From contig JAGFMI010000009.1 of the NCBI GenBank assembly GCA_021030905.1, positions 1,352,162 to 1,416,161 on the forward strand: a DNA stretch of 64,000 nucleotides, in the 5' to 3' direction. How positions within the stretch are numbered: the stretch's first letter is position 1; each line of letters starts with the position of its first letter. Shown here one piece after another: positions 10,434-21,301 of the stretch. The position numbers were made by a program, and so were the translations under genes. This stretch comes from Pyrenula massariospora (lineage: Eukaryota; Ascomycota; Eurotiomycetes; Pyrenulales; Pyrenulaceae). Below the pieces are notes generated by a model, which saw only the letters and a program-made list of their open reading frames with translations, was not told where the DNA came from and searched no databases.

Positions 10434-13400
10434 CTACAAGTACAGGCTCTGTGCAGCAACGATGTCTCTCCTAATCTTAGTAAGGGCATCTTCAAATTTG
10501 TTCTCTAGGTCCTCGCTGCCCATGACTTTTGCGGCCTGGGCCATTTGACGGAGACCTTCCTCCAAGCGGCGAAAGGCCCGAATGAGAGATCCTTCGTACA
10601 CATCGGTCATTTTGCTGATCGGTCAGCTTGAGTGAAACGTTTCAAAAGTGGAGTGTACTTACCATATCTCTGCAAAGGTCTTACCACAAGCCCACTCGTA
10701 AATGACAGGCATAATCCCCCATTTGAACGACTGTACATATTCCTCCTCGTTCACGGGCAATTTGCTCTCGATTGATACCTTTGCCACCATTCGCGCCATT
10801 TTTTGTATCTCACGCAGAGGTTCTTCGAGTTCCTTTTTCAAGGCGGGTGGCTCATTGACTTTTTCTTCGAAGACAAAGCATGACAGCAACGCTGCTATTT
10901 GCTGCGCCGACAGGTCATTGAAAAATCCATTGAATAGAAGTTCGGCTAGCATGAGCTCATCACCTGTAGAGATCTCACAGGCTACCCGTGCTTTTAGTGT
11001 CACGACGTCGTTGTCATCTATAAACCCAAAGCGACGGAGAACCCTCTTCCGACACTTAAGCTCGTCCAGCTGCATTATGCTGAGAGCGTTTTGGATCTCT
11101 TTCTTTAAACTCCGTATCCTTTCTGATACCTTCTGCTTCTTGGCGTAGGCATTGTATAGTTGAGGGAGGCGGGGCGAGTTGTATAGGGGATTGGCCAGTA
11201 GTCGCGACTCGAGGCGTTCAATTTTTGAGAGCAATCGTCGAAACCCATCGTCGGTGATTTGCATGTTCTCAATTGGATCGAGGCATGCAAGTCCATCTGA
11301 GAAGCGTTTCTTCACTTCTTCAATAGCCTTGTAGACTTGAGCTCGTCCTTTGTGAGTATCGATATCCCCGGGTGTGAAAATTCGGATGTGAGAAATTTCC
11401 TGTACACATTCTAGAAGACAGGGTACGGCTTTCATGGTAATGGACTCGCCTTCGTGAGGCGGATGTACCCCTGGCGGGATTGTGTCGATCGCTTTTGTGC
11501 CTGGAGAATAGCCGTCTCCGCATGCGAGCATCACATCGACAGACCAAGATTGTTGAGGTGTATAGACCTCACCCGACCCTCGCGAAGGCTCACGTTTTGT
11601 GAAATTCAACGCCGCTCCCCAACCAAAATCCATATCTGCGTGTTTGATGTGGACCAGGCGACCTGGTTGAAGGAACTGTAAACTGTAATTAGGGTGCTGC
11701 ATAACAGACCGCATGTCCGACGTGAGAATGTCTAGCTCTTGACGTAAGTGGTAATATTCCTGCATCGTGGCCTCGTCTGCAATCTCCATGCTTGCGCGTT
11801 CATGCTCAAGCTCCCGCAATTCCCGCTCGAAATGTGATACGCTTGCAGTGTTCTGAAATTGGTGGAAACATCTCTCCAGCATGAACTCCGGTGAAATACC
11901 CTCTACCCTCATCAGATTGAGCAACATGTTGTACCCAAGATGGAAGGCCGAATTGAGCTTGTCCTGTTCTCCTCGAACAATGTCCTTTGCGACAGCAGGA
12001 TCCATCTGTTCGTTTATCATCATGATAACGATTCCCCTGTCATCAAGACCTCTTCTGCCTGCACGACCTGACATTTGGACAAACTCTGATGGTGTCAGCC
12101 ATCGCGTTGATTTTCCGTCAAACTTTCGAACATTGGTAAAGACGACAGTCTTCGCTGGCATATTCAGGCCAATGGAAAATGTTTCAGTCGCAAACAAAAC
12201 TTTAATTAGATTTTCCTGGAACAGGATTTCAATCGTTTCCTTGAGAATTGGAAGAAGTCCTGAATGATGAATGCCAATACCACGACGTAATAGGGGCAAT
12301 ATGTGCTCGATTTGCGGCAGTTTCCTGTCTTCCTCTGACAGTGATTCAAGTGCACTTTCAAATACCTTACTCACCATCTGTTTCTCTGAATCATCGTTGA
12401 AACTCATATTGCTCATCTGCAAAGCCAGATGCTCACACTCTCGCTTGCTGAAACTGAATACAATAACAGGATTGAGGTCCTTCATCATTATCATCCGAAC
12501 AATCTTCCAGATATCGGACGGGCCTTTTTGGCCACCTTTGTTGAGCCTCTTATCTTTGCCTCGGCCCCTACGCTTGGCATTCGCATCAGCAGGATCGTCC
12601 CCTTGCTTTTCCTCAATTGCTGCCATAGCTTTCTGAAAATTCTCCTCCCTGAAGGTTCCTTTCTCGTCGACGATCAAGTGAATGCCTTCTGCGCCAGCAG
12701 GAAAGAAATAGTGTTGTAATGGTGTCGGCCGAAAATCCGTGTAGACAACGTGGCATGGCTGATTATGGGTCTTGGTGATCCACTCCGCAAACTGCATCGC
12801 ATTTGGTATGGTAGCAGATAAGAAGACGTATCGAACTTTGTCTGGTAAAAGGATAATGGTCTCCTCCCATACAACACCCCGAATCGCGTCCCTCATGTAA
12901 TGTATCTCGTCAAAGATGACCCATCCTACTTCTCGCATGATCTCAGAACCCCTGTACAGCATTGACCGCAGAATTTCGGTAGTCATCACCAAACAAGTTG
13001 CTGTAGGGTTGATCGTGACATCGCCAGTCATCAAGCCAACATCACCGAACTCTGATTGAAAGTCACGGTATTTCTGGTTGCTCAGAGCCTTGATCGGACT
13101 GGTGTAGATAACTCTTTGATTGTTCTTGAGACATTGGGCAATTGCGTACTCGGCGACCACTGTTTTGCCTGCACTGGTGTGCGCTGAAACGAGAACACTC
13201 TCGTTCCTCTCTATTGAAGTTACTGAGACTTGCTGAAAAGGATCTAGCTTGAACTTGAATTCCTTTGCGGGTGTTTCTGGAGGTTTGTGATCGGAAATTG
13301 GAACATATGGATAGTCTGGAGGTAGGGAGACTTGATGTCGCACTTGGTGAGACAGCACAACCGCAGTGGTCTCTTTCGTGCCTTGAAGCCCAGCCGAAGC

Positions 13401-13703
13401 GGCCACTTCCCTCGACTGCTCGGTCTCGAACGTATCCGTGACCACTGGTTCAGGCTCTGGATCTAGTCTTGGGCGCTTTGAAGTTGGTGAGCCGTTGGCG
13501 GGCGGTTCGTCAACTTCCATATCTGAGGAAGCTGACCTCGGAGAGGCATCTCCATTCGTTGCAACGCCATTTTCATCCTTGACCGCACCGTTAATCTGTC
13601 TCTTCTTGCTCTTCTTTTCCGGTCTTGACTTGTTCGGTTGCCCCTCCTTAGGTGATTTGACGCCGTGCGGCTGGTCCTCAAAGACGTCGAACAATTCGTC
13701 CAT
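10434..13703 (-). CDS. MTR4: Exosome-activating RNA helicase Mtr4
   Basis: Exons 13703-10663 and 10614-10434, joined over a 48 nt intron (donor GTAAGT, acceptor ATCAG), give 1073 residues, almost exactly yeast Mtr4 length. The start [10 protein letters not shown] is characteristic; the longer open frame upstream is rejected. Helicase motifs: AHTSAGKT (Walker A, ~174-181), DEIH (265-268), [23 protein letters not shown] and [10 protein letters not shown]. The arch and C-terminal DSHCT-like region follow; the last exon encodes the conserved tail [19 protein letters not shown] ending at AAQSLYL. In the nucleus Mtr4 feeds aberrant or precursor RNAs to the exosome, within TRAMP-type complexes. It is missed as complete unless the 48 nt intron is recognised. 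Confidence 0.97.
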
Positions 13704-14040
13704 GATTGAAAGGAATTTTCGACAGTACCGTAAAACTGTGTGAAGGGGGGCGTTCTTGGGGACCAGGCCTAGCAAAAAAGATTGTCGCTTTGTCTGCGAT
13801 CGAAAAATGGACCACAGCGGGAAGTTCTTCGCGTGGGGTAATGACGGCTAAACCTTCCACATACGGAGGAAAGAAGCTCCAAGTCGTCAAACGATGCACC
13901 GCGAGCTCTCCAGTTCGTCCTCACATTGACCATCTTCCCAAGACATCAACCTCAGCCAATTCCGCGCCTATCATCCCTCAATTGTTGTCCGAGGTATGCC
14001 GTATATGGGACAATTGCGAATGATGCTGATGGCACAGATC
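13704..14040. promoter_or_regulatory. Shared divergent promoter MTR4-COX8
   Basis: A 337 bp divergent gap. A possible intron in the COX8 leader runs from 13994 (GTATGC) to 14037 (ACAG), 44 nt with CTGAT as branch site, just before the ATG at 14041. This is inference from splice signals only. Confidence 0.4.
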
Positions 14041-14369
14041 ATGATTCGAACAGCCTCCCGAGCTGCGTCAGTCGCTCGCCGTGGTTTTCACACTACACCA
14101 TCCCAACTCTCTAGTCCATTCCATTACCCCGAGGGACCGCGGAGCAATCTACCCTTCAATACGCAAACCAAATACTTTGGAGTCAGATATTGGGGATTCT
14201 GTGGTACGTCTGCCGGCTTGACCAGTATGAAGACATGCTAATTGATGGGCGCTTTTTCAGCTGTGGGATTTGGCATACCATTCGGGATGGCTGGTACGCT
14301 CTCAATTCGCGCGATAGCGATGAGGATCAAGCTGACTTTAAGACAGTCTGGCAAACATACAAAAAATAG
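14041..14369 (+). CDS. COX8: Cytochrome c oxidase subunit VIII (COX VIIc family)
   Basis: A very small three-exon gene, 14041-14203, 14261-14293 and 14347-14369, encoding 72 residues. Introns are 57 nt (GTACGT..TTCAG) and 53 nt (GTACGC..ACAG, CTGAC branch). The middle exon is only 33 nt and the last only 23 nt. The product has an Arg-rich mitochondrial presequence (MIRTASRAASVARRGFHTT), then SSPFHYPEGPRSNLPFN and one membrane helix (RYWGFCAVGFGIPFGMAVWQ) ending in TYKK. This is the pattern of yeast Cox8 and animal COX7C, a small inner-membrane subunit of complex IV. In-frame ATGs at 14023 and 14029 also exist, but 14041 best fits the presequence and the possible leader intron. Confidence 0.92.
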
Positions 14370-14686
14370 AGCGATATTCTGTCCCTTCCTTTTGGACTGT
14401 TCTATCAGCGCATCCTACCTTCTAAGTCTCCACAAGACACCCCGAACATAACACTTGTACCATAAAAGACTGCTTTCCCAGACGCAGTTGCCTGAGCCTC
14501 TCTCGTACAAGCTCCACGTGTCATGACGATTGTGACCCGTCTCTTTCAATCTATCGTTGTCCTGGAGGTCAGTGCACTCGATCGTTTTGTAATACGCCAA
14601 AGGGTTCGAATCAGTCACGGATGGTGCCCTGATCACGCAAGTCCGTGCAATTTGCATTTAACCACTCTCAGTGAGTGTCATGGTTC
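14370..14686. other. Convergent 3' gap COX8-ELP1
   Basis: Only 3' untranslated sequence is expected here. An isolated GGTTCGAATC at about 14603 looks like a tRNA B box, but the flanks do not fold into a tRNA. Confidence 0.5.
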
Positions 14687-17600
14687 TCAACTTCCCAGGC
14701 CCATCCCTCTCCATTCTTGGACTACAGGTCGATCTTTCCTCTCTTTGGTTTCTACCTCGCTGTCCCACAGGACGCCATCTGCTCCTGATGGCCTGCCTTC
14801 CATAGCATTTGAATGATCCGCGGCATACTCTCTCATGCTCCAAACCTCTTCCACAGCAATGCGACATCTTCCCAAAACTTCCACCATATTTTCCTCCAGA
14901 GCTCTACCCCTCTCACCCATTTGTCGCCTCCAGCAGCTGTCCACAACCCTTGCAACCTCACCCCCCGCTGCATTTACACGATCCACACACCTGGCCACAC
15001 TTCCAATCAAGTAACCCTCCTCATAAACACTTCCCTTCTTCCCTCTAGCTTTCTTCCGTTCTTCTCTTCTCCTGGTCTTACTCGTCTGCCGCGATTTACC
15101 AGTCATGATTGTTCCCGCGCCTTTACTACTCCCATACCTTGTGAGCAAGCTTTTCCCCGCTGCTGTACTGGAATCCGTTGGTGCCAATGACAGGTTGTCT
15201 GGGATATCCGGCGCGGAGCCGTCGGCCGGGTCTCCACCAAAGAACGCAAGTGGGTCCTCTTCTTTTGTCTTTCGTAGCTCCCAAATGCGGGATGTCTGAG
15301 CTTCAAGCTGGCCTTTACAATCGGCGAGTAGTTCCGTCATCTCGGAGAATTTTTCTGTCAGGCCAGCATCCACGATTTGAGGAATCTTCTCTTTAAGACC
15401 ACTAATACAGAGCAATCTCATAGCATCCGCGAAATACGAACCTTTGCACAGTAAAACAGCGGCTTCTGTCTTGCTGTCGAGATGCTCGGCGTAGATAGTA
15501 GCTGCTGAACGATAGTCTCGCGACTCTTCAACTAGGGATGTTGCTAAAGACGAGGCATGTGATCGCATTTGCGAGGAAGTAAGGGCTGGAATGGCTCCTG
15601 ACGCGCAGAAAAGCGATTCGCGCCATCGGTGAGCAAGAGCATAGAGAGGGTATGCGGCAGCGTAGTCTTCAATAGATTCGAAAAGAATTGCGGCTTTCAA
15701 GTTCTGAGAATGAGCCGATAAATAGGACGCATAATGCTTGCTATATATTCTATGACGAGGTGGATCATATTTATACAAGTCGAGAGCAGTGGTGAACAGG
15801 CCATGCTTGAGAGTATAGGCTTCTGCTTCTTCGTGAGCCTTGAGAGCGTGGAGGGAGGTCAATGCTTTGGCGTAATTGTGTAAGTGGTCATCGATCTCGG
15901 AGTAGCGACGAAGCGGAATCAGTTCATGCAGGTGTTGGAGACGTGGTAAATATTCTCGAGGGTCGCGTTGTGCTTGTTGAGCGATCAGGAGAGCCAGCTC
16001 GAGATCATACAGTGATAAGGCGACATCGTAGAGACGATTGGTGTCCGTAAGGAAGCAGAGATGAGAGATTGCAGATTCAGCCTTGGACGGTACACTCTTA
16101 TGAAGTTCCGACACCAGAGATAGACCGGCGACAAGATCCGGTGGCTGTTTGCAGATGTAAGCGGTGATGATATTCTGCATGTATTTGGAGCCAAGCTGTT
16201 TAAAAGCTGCGATGAGCTCCTCGCAAATCCGATTTACTTTGCCTGGTGTATCTCCCGCAGTCTGTGTTGCAGGTCCGAGAGACTGCTGACTTATAGAGTC
16301 CGCAGTATTGCTGAGAGTATTCTTGTACACTGTCTTAGCAACATTCTCATCTTTGAGTTTGGAGAGAAAATCATCGATCCGATCAGTCTTGTTCAATTGT
16401 TTCACGAACATTTGCACATTGATCATGAATTGGTCAAACTTGTAATCGCAAAGAATGTTCGTGTCAACTTGATGGGTTCGGCAAGCCAAGTATGCTTTCT
16501 TGTAGTCTTTTTCGTCAATATGCTGACGTATTCCAGCAAGAACGAGAGCACGAGGATAAATCGTTTCTAAGTTTCCTCGAGGCAATTGCAGAACAACGGC
16601 ATAAGAGGAAGGTATTACTTGGACGATCCGCGCTCCTCTCTCAATGCTCCTGCATCTTTCATCTTGTTCTGGTGTGTCCCCTGGCACATCCATAGCACTT
16701 TCATCCACAAGATGAACAAATTTGAGAATATGCTGAGACGTTGTAAAGAGAAGACAGCTTGCCGTGACTATGAATGACGTGCATGAAGTAGCCAATCGAT
16801 GTCCCGCAGCGTACAGCTGCCCCTGCTTTGTCAAGGATATTAAAACGTTTTGATTCCCACTTATCTCGTTCGACGCTGTCAATTTAAGATTCTTTTTTCC
16901 CAAATTCTGAAGGCGAAAAGCCGAGGTCTTTGTCAAACTCCTTGGAGGCGTCTCAATATCTCCAATGAATGCAGTATCAAGCACATCCGCTTCCTCATTC
17001 AGAGTGTAGCTGCCCACGCAATCATGCCAGCAAATATGCTCTTGATGGACATCAGTAAAAAGGAAGTATACGGAGTTCTTAATTTTGATGTTGCGTGAAT
17101 GAATGATAGAGCTATCGTCATGCCTCAAAGTCCAAACTGCTATCATGGAAGAACTTGAATCTTGCGTCTCGTACAGCAGAGACAGTTGACGCCCATCTCT
17201 TCCAAATTCTACCTGGCGGACGAATGGTCTCTCGGAGTAATCAAAAGGGATCTCGTGCAACAGATTAGGTTTAGACAATGACGGGTCACAGATTGACTGC
17301 CAGTCAAAAATGTATATTGATTTTGATGTCAGAACAGCGATTCTATGCCCATGGGAAGCTATATCAGCATCAACAATGGGCTCGCTCACGAAAAGGTCAA
17401 ACAAAGCCAGTGGCGGCGGTACACCAGCAAGACGAAGAGGAGTTAATTTGAGATTACCTTTTCAGGAGTTAGCACAATACCTGCGTCCCATTCGTGCAAC
17501 ACTCACAGCCATCTACGACGGCGACAACGCCAAAATCAAAAGGTATCACTGTCGATCCATGCGTAACGTCGAAGGTAAATTCGAGAGTTAAGAGGCTGCC

Positions 17601-18801
17601 TGTACTACCAGTCAGCGCACTGATACTCGCCACTGTGTTTCTACGAACTATGAGTCGAAATAGCCATTTGCAAGGCATTCTCCGGATGCCATCTTGATGC
17701 CATCCAGGAAGCTCCGAGTCCGTTCTGCATTAGAATTTCTTGCTTGAGGTAGTAATGGTAGTTCCCCATCGTCCACAGCTGTAATCGGTCCTTGAAGTAG
17801 ACGGCAAGTACTGTTGATTCTATGTTCCAAGCTAACGATATCTCAGAGGCCCAACTAGTCATCTCTTCCTCTGTCAGTCTCAAAGGGAATTGTCCGTGAC
17901 GGAGGCCGTTCCGCTCAAAGAAGATAATGTCCAAGCGATCTCTTAGACGTTGAACTGAGGCTATGATGTTTCCAGCCGGTCGCCAGCTCAAGGCACACTC
18001 CAACCCATCGACAGGCTCACTGACGCTATCAAGAGTGCCTTCTCGCGAATAGACTCGGATAGCTCTGCGATCTTTGGCGACAACACTGTTCACAGCCAAG
18101 AAGGCCCCATCCCCACGCCAGCTAATAACAGCTTCTCCTCCATCATAGGAGCTGAATTTGCCCTCGTCGACTGTCTCGGGAACCGTTGGATCACGAAGAG
18201 CTTTCGCTCGTTTACCTTGAAACTGAGTTTCCTTCTTCCCCCATCCTACAGATACGTGCTTGGAGGCATCAAGATCGACAGAACTCAATGTGATCTCTGC
18301 AATATTTTCAAAGTCCCTAGTCATATAAAGAAGTGTATTCGCCCGTGTGAGAATCGCCAATAATTCCTCGTCAGGTGACCAGGTTGCGGCGAGAATCCCC
18401 ACGTCAACAGAGCCCACAATCTCGATTTTTTCCTCTTCAGGTGACGGACTTTCTCGCACGAAAACAATATCCCCGCCAGCAAGAACCAGACAGGCAATTT
18501 CAGAGTCAGGAAAATATTGTAAAGAAAGTGGCTTATCATGGATGAGGTCAGCGATAGGACAAGGTGCATCCCATGAGGCCATAGGCAGAAATAAAGCACT
18601 GTTGGAGTATCCATCCTGGTCATCACTTCTTCGGCTCCAAGATATTGCCTTTCGTCTCTTGAGTTCTATGATGGGTTTCGACTCAGTAGGACCAAATGCA
18701 CAGACACAGCTGCCAGTGGAGGCATCCCATGCAGTAGCAGTCAGGGGTAGGTCGCCGCCGAATGGACTTCTACGATATTCAATAATGCGTAGATTCCTCA
18801 T
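14687..18801 (-). CDS. ELP1: Elongator complex subunit 1
   Basis: Three exons, 18801-17649, 17599-17507 and 17457-14687, separated by two 49 nt introns, encode 1338 residues, the usual fungal Elp1 size. The N-terminal half carries WD40 beta-propellers (MRNLRIIEYRRSPFGG start; ATWSPDEELLAILTRAN; GGEAVISWRGDGAFLAVNS); the small middle exon supplies EFTFDVTHGSTVIPFDFGVV; the C-terminal half is alpha-helical repeat (LYKYDPPRHRIYSKHYASYL) and ends with a basic segment (SKTRRREERKKARGKKGS) that in yeast binds tRNA. Elp1 is the scaffold of Elongator, which modifies wobble uridines of tRNAs in the cytoplasm. The start at 18801 is chosen over an upstream frame extension because MRNLRIIEYRR is the conserved N terminus. 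Confidence 0.95.
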
Positions 18802-19616
18802 CTTGCGAAATTCTGCCCAAGGCGCTAAAAGCGAATCATAGTCTTGAACGATCTTAATCCGCAGCAGTACATTGGATTTGGGGGAAAAAAGGATAAAGGA
18901 AAGCAACGTCAGCCTTGCGGCTTGGCATCAGTCACGGTCTAAACGGATGATGCTAATAGCCACAATAGCTACACTTCTATGTCATGGTCATAATTTATAA
19001 CATTCGACGTGTTGTATTCCTGTGCTGTGGGAGAAGTGTCTTGACGTTGTTATCTGTACCTAGGAAAGGTATTTCTAACCTTGTTGACGTATGACGCTTG
19101 GATTACTCTACCGCACTGTTTGTCGAAGCCAGAAAGACACAGGGGCTCCGAAATTTGGGTAGTGTGTATGGATCACACAACATGCTTTACTATATAGGAG
19201 GAATCTTAGTGTGGTCATGAAAATATCAAGTCGGCTCTGCTGTGGACACAACACCCCAACTCCGACCCAAGAAACTTTGGAAGTCTCGCGACCTGCCCTG
19301 TTCACTAGATCGTTGGTCCACTTGCACGATCCCAAAGGGCAAGCCACAGGATATTAGCCTCGGTATCTCGTCTAGATGACTTCTTTGAAGCAAAGCCGGT
19401 CCCTGTGATAGTGACCCAGACCATAATGCGCATGATAACAAAGAAAATTCGTCTGTTGTCGTGATTTTCATCCGGCGGTGGCATCATTTTGACGACTTGG
19501 AGGTCTTCCATGGCGTAATTGTAGCAGAGTGCAGAACGTTGTGTTTCAATCGTCCATCGCGTCTGTAAAAGGAATGATGGGAAGATTGAAAATTGGCATT
19601 TCTGGGACAGAATTCG
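18802..19616. other. Intergenic gap ELP1-STS1
   Basis: About 815 bases between the ELP1 start and the STS1 stop, both on the - strand. It must hold the ELP1 promoter and the STS1 terminator. Small frames on either strand do not resemble proteins. Confidence 0.5.
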
Positions 19617-20626
19617 TCACCACAGCCCTGTCCGAATACCAGTCCCAACACTTCCCGATCCTGTGCCATATCCGCCGGAGAACAATTGCTGTCTCACAGT
19701 TTGTCTCTCGTCACTCACATCCCCATAAGGTACAAAACCACCGCCTCCCATCCAACCTAGTCCTTCATTAAGAGTTCGGACGACCTCTACCATCTTTCCC
19801 CGGGATTGTTCATTGTGACGCCTGATCTTGTCATCCCAGTTGCCATACTGCAAGAGCATACCTCCTCCTCTCTTGGTAGCCTCTCGAATCACAGCAGCCC
19901 AAGCGACGCAGATAGCGTCGTAGGCTTCTTCTTTAGGAATGTTATTTCGGGGAGAATCCCATTCAGGAAGGTCGTGTATGATGTTCGTAACCGCATCGAG
20001 ATAATTAAGTGAAGTTGCTGTTTGGGATTCGTTTGGGGGTAGAAAATGGGGTGTGAAATCATTCATGGCGTCCAGAAGCTGCGCAAGGTAAGGACGTGTC
20101 CGGTTGTACGCATAATCGCTGCCTGGCTTGTTTCCGAGAGGAAAAGAATTGGTAAACTGTATTTGGTAATCTTTAAGGACTTGAACTGTGGATGAAACAG
20201 ATGGTCTCGGGGCCAGATTCGCGATCTCTTGTCCTATACTTGGGTGTCGGTCGCTCAAGGACTTTAGCACTGAGCGTAACGAATCGGCCGAAAGTGTTTC
20301 CAAAAGGCGAGAAAGGGTCAATGTAGAGGAGGCGGAGGAGGATAGGTTGCTACGGGGCCGCTTAACTGATCTAGCAGTGGCAGACGGCAAAGGCGCTGAG
20401 GCAATATTCGGCGATGCAGATGGGGAAGAGGACATGCGATCATCGTTGTCGTCCGATGATGGTGAAGCCTTTCGCTTTCGAGACGTTGACGACACTGGGC
20501 ACAGAGGTCTGTTAGCGTTGGACGATCCAACCTTTACAATCAGCTTCACGTACTTGACCTAGGAGGTGAGAGACGGAAGTGTTCGTAAAAATGGGGAGGG
20601 ACCGGCGGTGTAGCGAAACTGTTCAT
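19617..20626 (-). CDS. STS1: Nuclear proteasome tethering factor STS1/Cut8
   Basis: Exons 20626-20554 and 20494-19617 give 316 residues. The 59 nt intron (donor GTACGT, branch GCTAAC, acceptor CCCAG) splits the ATG-like codon of RSMSSTSRKRKA. The first exon encodes MNSFATPPVPPHFYEHFRLS, a conserved Sts1 N terminus; a basic SRKRK nuclear-localisation-like patch follows; the helical Cut8 core runs from LSRLLETLSADSLRSVLKSL to about residue 270 (LNEGLGWMGGGGFVPYGDV). Family role: it holds 26S proteasomes at the nuclear envelope and helps their nuclear import. A reading that begins inside the intron (residues KLIVKVGSS) is wrong because it lacks the conserved N terminus. Confidence 0.92.
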
Positions 20627-21301
20627 GATCGTTTCCTCTACAACGAAGATTCAATAGAAGGGGACGAAGGATCAGCAGGTCGGCTGCAGAGAGACGAGCT
20701 TCACCCTCGGCGGCGAGTCTTATAAGCGAAAGGTCAACCTAACCGAGCAAGATAGCTGACGACCTCAACGACGTTGGTCAACGATTCCAGGGCGTCGGTG
20801 GGTATGGACGGCGGAGTGGGAGCAAAGGATTGTTCGAAAACACGGAAGGGCAAGGTGGGGATAGCTCTCTCGTTGTTTGACCTGGACGAATGAGAGCGGC
20901 CGCTCCGTTTCTTACAAACGCCACAGTTATGCCGTAGCCACGGTCACTCTATCAATAGCAGCACCGCACTACTATCACCACCATGTGATTTATGCGTCTT
21001 TGGTTCACTTGATGAGTGAGAAATTCAAACCCAGGTTGTTCATATTCACGCAAAGTCCAGCAAGAGCGTAGCCTTAGCTCTCTGTGCTCCCTTACCTCCT
21101 TCTGCCATCACAATCTACCGTGACCCGTTGTCATAAAAATTACATGATAGCATAATTAAAGCCATTACTCGCAATGATCGATTCCCCCCCGCATGCCCGT
21201 TTCCTATCCTAGAAAATGCTTCATTACCCAAAACGCCGCTTTGGCCACTTTCAGACCTGCTGTTATATGCTGAGAAAAGGAGACGGCTCATACTCGCGAT
21301 A
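20627..21301. other. Intergenic gap STS1-SOG2
   Basis: About 675 bases holding the STS1 promoter and leader and the SOG2 terminator. A run of eight C at 21184-21191 and Pyr/CAC-rich stretches near 20960 are visible; nothing is interpretable as a gene. Confidence 0.5.

Noticed and set aside
13704-13775. N-terminal extension of MTR4 upstream of [10 protein letters not shown]
   Set aside because: The extension has no ATG-based or family support, while MDELFDVF is the conserved start.
14590-14640. tRNA-like B box GGTTCGAATC
   Set aside because: The flanking bases do not pair into a T stem or acceptor stem and no A box is present at the right distance.
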